The position numbers and the translations under genes are program-made. A DNA stretch of 64,000 bases from an uncultured Collinsella sp. (GTDB lineage: Bacteria; Actinomycetota; Coriobacteriia; Coriobacteriales; Coriobacteriaceae), in contig CABRYP010000004.1 in the NCBI GenBank assembly GCA_902475245.1, forward strand, positions 18,844 to 82,843, read 5' to 3'. Numbering within the stretch: the first letter of the stretch is position 1; every line of letters starts with the position of its first letter. The notes under the pieces are model-generated. The model was given only the letters and a program-made list of their open reading frames with translations, ran no database searches and was not told the origin of the DNA. Positions 17,983 through 25,398 of this stretch are shown here, one piece after another.

Positions 17983-20442
17983 CTATTCGCTAGCGCCTTC
18001 GTCACTTTCATGGTCGTTGGCAAGCATTGCCGCGCCGACGGCTGTTGTCGCCACGGCGGCAGCGGCGAGCCCGGCGGCGATGCCGGAGCCGTCGCCCGTG
18101 TCGGCGAGTTTTCCGCCCGAGCCCTTGCTCTTGTTGCCCTTGCCGTTCTTGTCGGCGCTGCCCGCGTTGGCGCCAGTGCCGGTGCCGCCCGCGTTGCCCG
18201 AGGCTGCAACGGTAAAGCTTGCGGCTCCGTCGCTGGCGAGTGTGTAGTTTTGTGCCGCGTCGCCCAAAAGGCCTTTCGCGCGCACCCAGTACGTCCCTGC
18301 GGCAAATGTTTCGCCCTCGGCCATTGCCGTGCCCGGAGCGCCGTCCGCGTCGTGCACAAACTCGAGCTGGGCCGTGCAGGCATCGGTTTCGAGCTTGCCC
18401 TCGAGTGATGCCGCAATCTTGGCGCGCACGTCTTCGCCGGCCTTAAGGCCTTCGAGTCCCTCAAAATGGGGCGTCAGCGCGCGTGGATCGATATCGATGG
18501 GCACAGAGCCCTGCAGCCCCGTAGCGGTCTCGTTACCCAGGGCGTCGACATCCACATATTCGATGGTAAACGCATAGCCCGAAGCCGCCACGTTGAGTAC
18601 GTTGCTGCTGTCGACAAGGCGGAAATGACCCTCGCCAACGGTCTTGCCATCCTGGAATGAGGCATCGCTCAGCGAGTCGCCGTACGTCATGCGCATGCGG
18701 GTCGGGAGGTAGTACGAAACGGTCTGCTTGTGCTTCGCATCGTAATTGCGCTGGTAGATGCTTCGGGCCAGTGCCGCATCAACAAAGTCGGACGCAATGA
18801 TGCCAATGTGCTTGAGGCAGTCCTCCTTTGTGCTCTCATTTCCGGTGCTGTTTATATACTGGCTCTTGTATAGATGCTCGTTGACCACTCGTGCTGCGGT
18901 AAAAGGATTGCTTCCTTGTTTGTAGTTCGTGCAGCTGGTGTAGTTGATACACCAGCTATGCTCCAGGACCTTTACCTTGGCCCCGTCAGTGTCCTCGACG
19001 TCCACCATGATGCGGGCGAGCTTGGTTGTCTCCTGCAGCGCCATATCGACCCAGCCGATTTTGTCGGTTCCTGTGCATTCGTAATGGTCCTGGGCGTATA
19101 CCTTGGTGCAATAGGGCTCTTCGTCACCCGTTTTCCCCACGGCTTCAAAGCCCCGCTCGTCTCGAACGAGACACATAGAGGTGCTGTCGGTGTGTGCTGC
19201 GATTTTGTCGTCCCATTGGGTGAGGTCGAGGCCCCATGTGTGGCTGCTTACGCTGTTGCCGGCGAGCCCAAACCGACGCAGCAGGACGATCTTTCCGCGC
19301 ACCTCGCCCAGCGTGGGGATACGGCTCGATGTGTAGAACAGGTTGGGGTTCTCATCAAAAACCTTGCCCAAGGCCGTCGTGAGGCTTTCGTCGGTAGCCT
19401 CGTCATTGCCCCGCGACACGAGCATGATGAGCGCTTCTGTCGGGTTTTCGCTCAAAAACGTATTGAAGTACCCGATGACATCGGAGAGATGCATAAAGTT
19501 CCCGTCTTTTTTGAGCAGGTAACAAGCTCCGTGGTCGATGCCGGGGTTCTCACCCTTTCCGAGTCGAATATCAAAATAGCGAACGCCTTCGAGCAGCTGC
19601 GTGGGGATGTAATCCTGCTGGCATTTTGCTTGGGAGGATTGGGGCTCGGTGTCGTTGTCGACGCTGCAGGTGCCCGAATCGTGCGTGCCCGGGATACTCA
19701 GTTCGTCGAGGAACTTGTTGCCATCGACGTAGCTCATCCAACATGGTCCGTCGACGTAGCTGCTATACGTGATCCAGTCGATGCTGCTAACTGTGGCGTT
19801 GGTCTTGTCCATGCTGTAGCCGACAAGCTCGAGCTCCCACGGAATGCTCTTCCTCTTGTGGCAGATCTTGTTGTTGTCTTGGTCTTTGCCGTCCTTTTCT
19901 ATGGCCAGGTAATTAATGTCTTTTTCCTCGTTTGTGCGGTCTCGGATGATGTAGGTTCCGTTTAGCTGGCGGTCGAACGCAAAAGAGCGGCTGGCCTTGC
20001 CGTCATGCTCGCCACTCCATACGTGGATGACCTTTCCATCTTTGTCCGAGTCGCCATCGACCGACCAAATGCTGTAGCCCGTCTTCTTGTGCTCTTCGAA
20101 ATTGAGCAGGGTGCGGATGGCATACCAATTTGTATTTTTTGTATCGGTCACTACGTGCTCAAGGATGAGCTTGCTGGACGTGCCGTCATTAAAAAGGTGG
20201 CAGACGTTGCCCTTGATGTTGCCGTCTTGGTTGACGCTTGCGGTACGAAAATAGCCCGCGGGGCGAAGGCGAATGACGAACTTGTCGAGGCTGACCGACG
20301 CTGTGGCAGCGTCGTCTGCAAATGCCGCTCGCAGGGGAATACCCAGCGTCGCGGTTTCGGGCAGGCTTGCAAGCGGCGACAACGCCGCAAGTCCTAGGCC
20401 CAACGTAAACGCTCGGCGACTGATGGCGTGGTGTTCGGTCAT
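17983..20442 (-). CDS. Tat-exported PI-PLC X-domain protein with C-terminal sortase-like anchor
   Basis: This 819-residue surface protein starts with a twin-arginine signal (SRRAFTLG at 8-15). A region of about 150 residues rich in polar loops (40-200) resembles a ricin-type lectin repeat. The phosphatidylinositol-specific phospholipase C X domain follows (about 230-540), with catalytic His254 in IPGTHDSG and His304 in DHGACY; RYFDIRLG lies between. Two beta-rich modules then lead to a Gly/Lys-rich spacer, LADTG, a hydrophobic helix and an acidic tail. LADTG is a variant of the LPXTG sorting motif. The enzyme should cleave phosphatidylinositol or glycosyl-PI at the cell surface by the phosphotransfer mechanism. 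AATGGAGGAG precedes the ATG, and TATAGT (rc of 20486-20491) could be its -10. Confidence in domain and export is high; substrate is inferred. Confidence 0.88.
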   Translation of the reverse strand: MTEHHAISRRAFTLGLGLAALSPLASLPETATLGIPLRAAFADDAATASVSLDKFVIRLRPAGYFRTASVNQDGNIKGNVCHLFNDGTSSKLILEHVVTDTKNTNWYAIRTLLNFEEHKKTGYSIWSVDGDSDKDGKVIHVWSGEHDGKASRSFAFDRQLNGTYIIRDRTNEEKDINYLAIEKDGKDQDNNKICHKRKSIPWELELVGYSMDKTNATVSSIDWITYSSYVDGPCWMSYVDGNKFLDELSIPGTHDSGTCSVDNDTEPQSSQAKCQQDYIPTQLLEGVRYFDIRLGKGENPGIDHGACYLLKKDGNFMHLSDVIGYFNTFLSENPTEALIMLVSRGNDEATDESLTTALGKVFDENPNLFYTSSRIPTLGEVRGKIVLLRRFGLAGNSVSSHTWGLDLTQWDDKIAAHTDSTSMCLVRDERGFEAVGKTGDEEPYCTKVYAQDHYECTGTDKIGWVDMALQETTKLARIMVDVEDTDGAKVKVLEHSWCINYTSCTNYKQGSNPFTAARVVNEHLYKSQYINSTGNESTKEDCLKHIGIIASDFVDAALARSIYQRNYDAKHKQTVSYYLPTRMRMTYGDSLSDASFQDGKTVGEGHFRLVDSSNVLNVAASGYAFTIEYVDVDALGNETATGLQGSVPIDIDPRALTPHFEGLEGLKAGEDVRAKIAASLEGKLETDACTAQLEFVHDADGAPGTAMAEGETFAAGTYWVRAKGLLGDAAQNYTLASDGAASFTVAASGNAGGTGTGANAGSADKNGKGNKSKGSGGKLADTGDGSGIAAGLAAAAVATTAVGAAMLANDHESDEGASE

Positions 20443-20646
20443 AACTCCTCCATTCGCAGGGTGCGGTTATGCACTCGTTTGGGTCACTATACTGCCCAGA
20501 TGTCTAAACGTGTTGGCTTAATTGTCTGCGCGGCGCTATAAATCGGCGGGCGGACGCGTTGGGGCGCTTGTCTATTTGTGCTGCTACCGCGCTGGGGGTG
20601 GTTTTGCCGCCCGGCACCCTCGCGTTCGCCGGCTATCGGCATAAGA

Positions 20647-20676
20647 AAGGGAGGGCCGGCGAGCCGATCCTCCCTT
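20647..20676 (-). terminator. Rho-independent terminator of lipoprotein gene 1
   Basis: AAGGGAGG pairs with CCTCCCTT; on the minus strand the hairpin is followed by TTTCTTAT. The downstream paralogue at 21567 has an equivalent hairpin at 21482, so gene and terminator were duplicated together. Confidence 0.7.
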
Positions 20677-20746
20677 GGTGCGAAGCGCTGGGGTATCGTC
20701 GCTTGTTTGCACTGTGCCTGTGTTTCCCGCTGCGCTCGCCAGTCGC

Positions 20747-21340
20747 TTAGCGCTTGATCTCGATATCGTCGAGCTTGACGTCCATGGCTTCGGCCTTGGC
20801 CTTGACGATGTCGTCGGCAAATTCCAGGGACTTCATCATGGTCTCGACGGTATCCTTGTGCTCCTCGACGTTGTCGATGCGCACGTACACGCTGCCGCCT
20901 TCAACGTCGGTGAAGTACTCGGTCGTTACGCCGCCCGAGTGTGTATAGGAAGCGTTGCGCCAAGTCTTGCCGTTGTACTTGACGGGGTCATTCTCGGTCC
21001 ACTCAAAGCTGGCATTCCACTTTGCCTCGTAGTCGAACAGCTCGTCGGCGTTCTTGTCAGAGTCGAAGACGGGGATGAAGCGATCGCTGGCGTGCTCGCT
21101 TTCAGTGAACTTAAACTGGGCCCTGTCGGCGGTGTCGCCTGCGACGTCGGTGATCTCGACGCCCTCGGGGACCTCGACCTTAAACCAGATGAAGTCGGTC
21201 CTCATATCCACGGCTGGCTTTTCTGCTCCGCCGCCACCGCCACTGCCGGTAGCGCCGCCGCTTCCGCCACAGCCCACCAGGGCAACCGCGGCAAAGAGAC
21301 TGATGCAGAGGGTGAGAATCGCAAAGGCCTTCTTTTTCAT
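20747..21340 (-). CDS. lipoprotein, paralogue 1 of a tandem pair
   Basis: A 197-residue secreted lipoprotein: signal peptide MKKKAFAILT..., lipobox LVGC with Cys24, a Gly/Ser spacer, then one globular domain (45-197). The domain contains FIWFKVEVPEGVEI, DRFIPVFDSDKN, YNGKTWRNASY and VYVRIDNVEEHKD. Its neighbour at 21567-22178 has the same sequence plan with the lipobox at the same residue, so the two arose by duplication. GAGGAGGAC precedes the start. The domain is not one I can name; the pattern of short strands ending in an amphipathic helix is similar to other small surface lipoproteins of Coriobacteriia. Confidence 0.75.
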   Translation of the reverse strand: MKKKAFAILTLCISLFAAVALVGCGGSGGATGSGGGGGAEKPAVDMRTDFIWFKVEVPEGVEITDVAGDTADRAQFKFTESEHASDRFIPVFDSDKNADELFDYEAKWNASFEWTENDPVKYNGKTWRNASYTHSGGVTTEYFTDVEGGSVYVRIDNVEEHKDTVETMMKSLEFADDIVKAKAEAMDVKLDDIEIKR

Positions 21341-21412
21341 GGTCGTGTCCTCCTCGATCTGTAACCGCCCATGGATTACCTGCCTTTACTGTACGCGTGG
21401 ACGGCTCGTTCG

Positions 21413-21431
21413 GGTGGGCCATGTGTCCCAT
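21413..21431 (+). repeat. 19-bp repeat upstream of lipoprotein 1 (copy 1)
   Basis: GGTGGGCCATGTGTCCCAT is identical to 22389-22407, which lies upstream of lipoprotein 2. Both copies are followed by a near-matching GGGGCAGG. The sequence contains the imperfect palindrome GGGCCATGTGTCCC. Confidence 0.75.
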
Positions 21432-21473
21432 TCTGGGGGCAGGATTTGCGCCGTTAAGTGGCAATATGCGCGG

Positions 21474-21512
21474 GCGTAAAAGAGGGGAGGGCCGGCCGAT
21501 CCGATCCTCCCC
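21474..21512 (-). terminator. Rho-independent terminator of lipoprotein gene 2
   Basis: GGGGAGG at 21484-21490 pairs with CCTCCCC at 21506-21512; on the minus strand it is followed by TCTTTTAC. It resembles the hairpin at 20647. Confidence 0.7.
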
Positions 21513-21566
21513 TGGCTGGGCGTCCAATCATTTAATGACTGCGCATGCGATGCTGCGTGCGAGCCC

Positions 21567-22178
21567 CTAATGCTTGATCTCGATGCTCGAAATCTCGACT
21601 TCGCGTGCCTCGGCAACTGCCTTCGCCATGTCATCGGGAAACTCGATGGAGTTGAGGAGCGCCTCGGCTTCTTTCTTATGCAGATCGAAGTTCGAGATGA
21701 GAACGTAGACGCTTCCCGGCTCAACGTCGGTAAAGAGGAGGGTTGAGACGCCGCTGTTGTCCTCGTACGTTCCGACGAGCCACGTCCTGCCGTTATACTC
21801 GACGGATCCGCCATCCTTCCACTGGAACGTATCACCTTTCTTTTCTGCCTGGTCAGCGTGGGATTCCTCTGCCGTCAGCGCTTTTTTCCAAACGGGGATA
21901 AAGCGATCGGCCGAACCGTTCTCGTCTTCGGGGAAGGTGAGCTGGACCCTGTCGGCATTCTTGCCAGCGGAGTCGCTCACGCCAACGCTCTCGGGTATCT
22001 CGACCTTAAACCAGATAAAGTCGGTCTTCTTGGCGACGGGAGCTTTTTCCTTGCCCTCGCTCTTGGATGCGCTGCTGCCCCCGCCTCCGCTTAACGCACT
22101 TCCGCCGCAGCCCACAAGGGCGAGTGCGGCAAAGAGGGCGATGCAAAGGGAAAGGATCGATAGGGTCTTTTTCTTCAT
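21567..22178 (-). CDS. lipoprotein, paralogue 2 of a tandem pair
   Basis: A 203-residue lipoprotein with signal peptide MKKKTLSILS, lipobox LVGC with Cys24, a Ser/Gly/Lys spacer, and the same globular domain as its neighbour: TDFIWFKVEIPESV, DRFIPVWKKAL, YNGRTWLVGTY, VYVLISNFDLHKKE and a final EISSIEIKH. The start is the ATG at 22178 after AAGGAGGAC; the frame is open to 22211 but the signal peptide fixes the start. It is upstream of paralogue 1 on the same strand, each with its own terminator and a shared 19-bp upstream repeat, so they may be regulated in parallel. Function unknown. Confidence 0.75.
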   Translation of the reverse strand: MKKKTLSILSLCIALFAALALVGCGGSALSGGGGSSASKSEGKEKAPVAKKTDFIWFKVEIPESVGVSDSAGKNADRVQLTFPEDENGSADRFIPVWKKALTAEESHADQAEKKGDTFQWKDGGSVEYNGRTWLVGTYEDNSGVSTLLFTDVEPGSVYVLISNFDLHKKEAEALLNSIEFPDDMAKAVAEAREVEISSIEIKH

Positions 22179-22530
22179 GGTGGCGTCCTCCTTGTCTGTC
22201 GGTGACATCACGGCGCCGCGGGTTGTTGGAGCCGTTGGTGTATGTTGCTATTCGCAAGCGTGGCGGATGTCGTTGTGTGTGGTGCGGCGATACCTCCGTT
22301 CTTAGTTTTCGGCCGTTGAGTGGCCGTGCCCCAACGGGTTCCTTACTTATAGATATGCCCCAGCTTGTGCTGCCCGGGAGTCTCGAAAGGTGGGCCATGT
22401 GTCCCATGTTTGGGGCAGGCGCATGGGACGGTACGGCTCGGCATCGGCTTTTTCATGTTGCGCAACAGCGCCCTGGGTGGGGGCGTATAGACTTGGCTGT
22501 GACAAAAGCTAAACCACGAAAGGTCGAACG
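22179..22530. other. divergent intergenic region with repeat
   Basis: 352 bases between lipoprotein 2 (minus) and the zinc-ribbon membrane protein (plus). It holds the 22389 repeat copy. A GTATAGACT stretch near 22486 (-10-like TATAGA) may serve the plus-strand gene. Nothing coding is seen. Confidence 0.4.
22389..22407 (+). repeat. 19-bp repeat upstream of lipoprotein 2 (copy 2)
   Basis: Identical to 21413-21431 (GGTGGGCCATGTGTCCCAT), followed after five bases by GGGGCAGG as in copy 1. Confidence 0.75.
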
Positions 22531-23370
22531 ATGTTCTGTCAAAAATGCGGACAGCAAGTTCCCGATGGATCGACGTTTTGCACGCATTGCGGGGCGTCGC
22601 TTGCGGGTGGCTCCGCGCCGACGCCTACGGGCGCTGGTCCTTCCTCTGCCCCGGGCCTAACCCAATCGATGCCGCCGGTCGCGCCTGCGCCTCAAAAGCC
22701 CAAGAGCAAGGCGCCGGTCATTATCGCTGTGGCATGTGCTGCTGTGGTCCTCATCGGCGGCGGCACGGTGTTTGCGCTTACGGTGCTCAATGGGTCAAAG
22801 AGCTCCGGCACGCAGATTTCGGTGGTCGATACCGGGTCTTCGGACGAGAAAGATTCTTCTGCCAAGAAGAAGAGCGACAAGTCCAAGTCCAAGGAATCCT
22901 CGGCGTCCGATGACGAGGCCGTCCCCGGGGACGAGTCGGCATACTACGGTTCGGGCGATTCGGACGATTACCTGACCGACGTGCATACGTACACGAACGA
23001 CATGCATCCTTATAGCATGTCGATTCCCAACCGTTTTGAGATGGAAGATACTCCCAGCGGCAGCAGCACAAGGTACGAGGATCCGGAGACGGGTTTTGTG
23101 ATCAGCCTGTCTGGCTACGTCAACATTAACGACGAAACTGCACACGAGATGTTTGTCGATGAGGACACCTCGGGCAAGGCCAACCTCTATACCGCAGAGG
23201 GCGACAACTGGTACGTGGTCTCGTGGTGTGAGGACGATACGGTCATTTACGAAAAGACGATCGTCACGGATTCGACGATTGCCACGGCGCATTTGGAGTA
23301 CTCGACTGCAAACCGCGACATGGGATCGAAGATTATCGACACGCTGCTGCCGACGTTTCAGGTGGACTAG
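22531..23370 (+). CDS. zinc-ribbon membrane protein with extracellular domain
   Basis: This 279-residue protein begins with a double-CxxC zinc ribbon (MFCQKCGQQVPDGSTFCTHCG, Cys 3, 6, 17, 20). A Pro/Ala-rich linker and one membrane helix follow (PVIIAVACAAVVLIGGGTVF, about 65-84). A long Ser/Lys/Asp spacer then leads to an extracellular domain (about 150-279), whose YSMSIPNRFEM, TGFVISLSGYVN and WYVVSWCEDD strands resemble a PsbP/LpqN-like fold. The cytoplasmic ribbon plus outside domain is a frequent architecture in Gram-positive gut bacteria, but its role is unknown. GAAAGG precedes the ATG. The stop is followed by the fchA promoter region. Confidence 0.75.
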   Translation: MFCQKCGQQVPDGSTFCTHCGASLAGGSAPTPTGAGPSSAPGLTQSMPPVAPAPQKPKSKAPVIIAVACAAVVLIGGGTVFALTVLNGSKSSGTQISVVDTGSSDEKDSSAKKKSDKSKSKESSASDDEAVPGDESAYYGSGDSDDYLTDVHTYTNDMHPYSMSIPNRFEMEDTPSGSSTRYEDPETGFVISLSGYVNINDETAHEMFVDEDTSGKANLYTAEGDNWYVVSWCEDDTVIYEKTIVTDSTIATAHLEYSTANRDMGSKIIDTLLPTFQVD

Positions 23371-23418
23371 GCGCCCGTGCCTATAGCCGGCAATCGGAAA
23401 CACCGATAGCCAGAGCTC

Positions 23419-23447
23419 CTGACAGCCTTTGTCTTATGGGCTAGACT
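23419..23447 (+). promoter_or_regulatory. sigma-70-type promoter ahead of fchA-folD
   Basis: CTGACA (-35) and TAGACT (-10) are separated by exactly 17 bases, the best-spaced promoter I find in the window. The predicted start near 23454 lies only about 13 bases before the terminator hairpin at 23467. Confidence 0.55.
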
Positions 23448-23466
23448 GGCTTGGACAAGATCGATG

Positions 23467-23506
23467 AATGGGACAACCGCTTCCTGGCGTCGTTGTCCCA
23501 TTTTTT
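23467..23506 (+). terminator. terminator hairpin between promoter and fchA (possible attenuator)
   Basis: AATGGGACAAC pairs perfectly with GTTGTCCCATT and is followed by TTTT. It lies 49 bases before the fchA ATG and downstream of the 23419 promoter. It may simply end the upstream gene, or it may attenuate fchA-folD. Confidence 0.75.
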
Positions 23507-23554
23507 ATTCCGGCGCGGTCCGTGGCGACCGGCGCTCTAGGCAGAGGTGTTTCG

Positions 23555-24187
23555 ATGAGCCAAGAGATGATGGATAAAACCTGTCGCGGTTTTGCCGAGG
23601 CGCTTGCCGCGCGCGAGCCGGTTCCCGGCGGCGGCAGCGCCAGCGCGTTTGTGGGAGCACTGGGTGCCTCGCTGTGCGGGATGGTTGCTCGCTATGGCGC
23701 GACGAACCCCGCGCTTGCCGATCGCGCAGACGATCTGACGCACGCGTTTGCCCAGGCAGACGAGCTGGCTCAGGAGCTTGTGGGTCTGGTTGCCAAGGAC
23801 GTTCGTGCGTACGGCCAGGTGTCTGCGGCATACGGTATTCCGCGCGATGATCCGGCTCGACCGGCTGCGATTCAGGATGCACTGCACGTGGCAGCCATGC
23901 CGCCGTACCGCATTATGGATGCGTGCGGTCGTGCGCTGGCGCTGCTCGAGGACATGGCCGATAAGGGTTCGCGCCAACTGCTGTCCGATGTGGCGTGCGG
24001 CGCCGTATTCTGCCGCGCTGCCATGCAGGGCGCGAGTTTGACGCTCTTTGCGAACACCACGTCTATGAAGGATCGTGCCCGCGCCGAGGAGCTCGAGGCG
24101 GCGTGCGATGAACTGCTCGATACGTGGCTGCCGCGCGCCGATGCGCTGGCGCGCCGCGCCGCCGACGCCGCCAGGAAGAGGGGATAG
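23555..24187 (+). CDS. fchA: methenyltetrahydrofolate cyclohydrolase (cyclodeaminase/cyclohydrolase family)
   Basis: A 210-residue all-helical protein of the formiminotransferase-cyclodeaminase C-terminal family. Stand-alone members next to folD in anaerobes act as 5,10-methenyl-THF cyclohydrolase, interconverting methenyl-THF and 10-formyl-THF. The family signature PVPGGGSASAFVGALGASL lies at residues 22-40, with the later CGAVFCRAAMQGA and LFANTTSMKD segments. AGAGGTG precedes the ATG at 23555; the frame is open to 23468 but that part is the terminator. The stop is 2 bases from folD, so the two are translationally linked. The pairing matters because this FolD lacks the cyclohydrolase lysine. 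Confidence 0.87.
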   Translation: MSQEMMDKTCRGFAEALAAREPVPGGGSASAFVGALGASLCGMVARYGATNPALADRADDLTHAFAQADELAQELVGLVAKDVRAYGQVSAAYGIPRDDPARPAAIQDALHVAAMPPYRIMDACGRALALLEDMADKGSRQLLSDVACGAVFCRAAMQGASLTLFANTTSMKDRARAEELEAACDELLDTWLPRADALARRAADAARKRG

Positions 24188-24189
24188 CC

Positions 24190-25044
24190 ATGGCAGAGCT
24201 GCTGAAGGGTGCTCCCGTTGCCCGTGCTTTGACTGAGGAACTCGCTGCTCGCTGCGCCGCCCTGCGCGAACGGGGCATCGTGCCGACGCTGGCCATCGTT
24301 CGTGTGGGCGAGCGCGAGGACGATCTATCCTACGAGCGTGGCGCCCTCAAGCGCTGCGAGAAGGTCGGCATCGAGGTTCGCCGCGTTTTGCTTCCTGCCG
24401 ATGTTTCGCAGGACGAGCTGTTGGCGGCCATCGAGGACATCAATGCCGACCCCGCTGTTCATGGCTGCCTGATGTTTCGTCCGTTGCCCGTTGGGCTTGA
24501 CGAGGATGCAGTTGCCGCGGCACTCGATCCTGCCAAGGATGTTGACTCCATGACGCCGGCCTCGCTGCTTACCACGCTTTCGGGGCGTGGCGAGGGCTTT
24601 GCCCCCTGCACAGCGGAGGCTGTGCTGGCGTTGCTGGACCATTACGGCGTTGAGCTGGATGGGGCCAAGGTCGCGGTCGTTGGTCGGTCGCTGGTGATTG
24701 GCCGTCCCGTTGCCGCCATGCTTACGGCTCGCAATGCCACAGTGACGACGTGCCATACGCATACGCGCGACTTGGCTGCTGAGTGCCGTGCGGCTGATAT
24801 TGTGGTTGCGGCCGTTGGATGCGCGCGCACGATTGGTGTGGACGCGGTTCGCGAGGGCCAGACGATTATCGATGTTGGCATTAATTGGGACGAGGCGGCT
24901 GGCAAGTTGGTCGGGGACGTTGATTTTGATGCTGCAGAGCCGGTTGTTGACACCATCACGCCCGTGCCGGGCGGCGTGGGAGCTGTGACGACGGCGATCC
25001 TCGCCAAACACGTGATCGAAGCGGCCGAGCGCGCATCGAAATAG
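24190..25044 (+). CDS. folD: FolD-type methylenetetrahydrofolate dehydrogenase, cyclohydrolase site lost
   Basis: FolD proteins oxidise 5,10-methylene-THF to methenyl-THF with NADP and usually also hydrolyse it to 10-formyl-THF. The 284-residue product is clearly FolD: HGCLMFRPLPVGLD, PAKDVDSMTP, PCTAEAVLALL, the Rossmann VVGRSLVIGRPVA and the TPVPGGVGAVT signature. However, the Y-x3-K motif reads YERGA (Tyr48, Ala52 in place of the catalytic Lys), and the active-site Gln of the VQLPLP segment is Phe96; the Asp (119) of DVD is kept. The lysine is known to be essential for the cyclohydrolase step. With fchA immediately upstream, a division of labour is the natural reading: dehydrogenase here, cyclohydrolase in FchA. 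GAGGGGAT precedes the ATG. Confidence 0.88.
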   Translation: MAELLKGAPVARALTEELAARCAALRERGIVPTLAIVRVGEREDDLSYERGALKRCEKVGIEVRRVLLPADVSQDELLAAIEDINADPAVHGCLMFRPLPVGLDEDAVAAALDPAKDVDSMTPASLLTTLSGRGEGFAPCTAEAVLALLDHYGVELDGAKVAVVGRSLVIGRPVAAMLTARNATVTTCHTHTRDLAAECRAADIVVAAVGCARTIGVDAVREGQTIIDVGINWDEAAGKLVGDVDFDAAEPVVDTITPVPGGVGAVTTAILAKHVIEAAERASK

Positions 25045-25081
25045 GCGTTTTGGGCCGTTTGAGGGGTTAGTTCCATACTCC

Positions 25082-25311
25082 GTGGACAAAAAATGCCAAA
25101 TATGAGTACTGTTGCCAAGATAGTCACATATATTTTAGGTTAATTTGGCTCTCTAACGATATTTATTATCGATAGAGAGCCTATTTTATTGGACCTATGA
25201 GGAATTACATTGTCCAGCTTTTGAACAAATGTAGATTATCGACACCTTTGTTCAGAGAAATTGCTGTTACTAAATTGGTGACAGTACTCATATTTGGCAT
25301 TTTTTGACCAC
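25082..25311. repeat. 230-bp AT-rich element with 37-bp terminal inverted repeats (MITE-like)
   Basis: The ends are inverted copies matching at 34 of 37 positions. Each arm carries CAAAAAATGCCAAATATGAG; the left arm is 25082-25118 and the right arm 25275-25311. The interior is AT-rich, unlike the flanking genes, and carries an inner hairpin (GGCTCTCTA/TAGAGAGCC with CGATA/TATCG, 25147-25181, followed by TATTTTATT) that could terminate folD. No protein is encoded and no clear target-site duplication is seen. It fills the 354-base gap between folD and the dipeptidase gene. Confidence 0.75.
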
Positions 25312-25398
25312 AGGGGTTGCCGGAGCTGTGCCTTCGCCCTTTTTGAGCCAAAGCGATACACTGTTGCCATTTAATTTCTTCGCTCAAGGAGGATGCGC

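Noticed and set aside
18874..19965. A 363-codon plus-strand frame antisense to the PI-PLC gene
   Set aside because: No start signal; the PI-PLC frame has catalytic motifs and an export signal.
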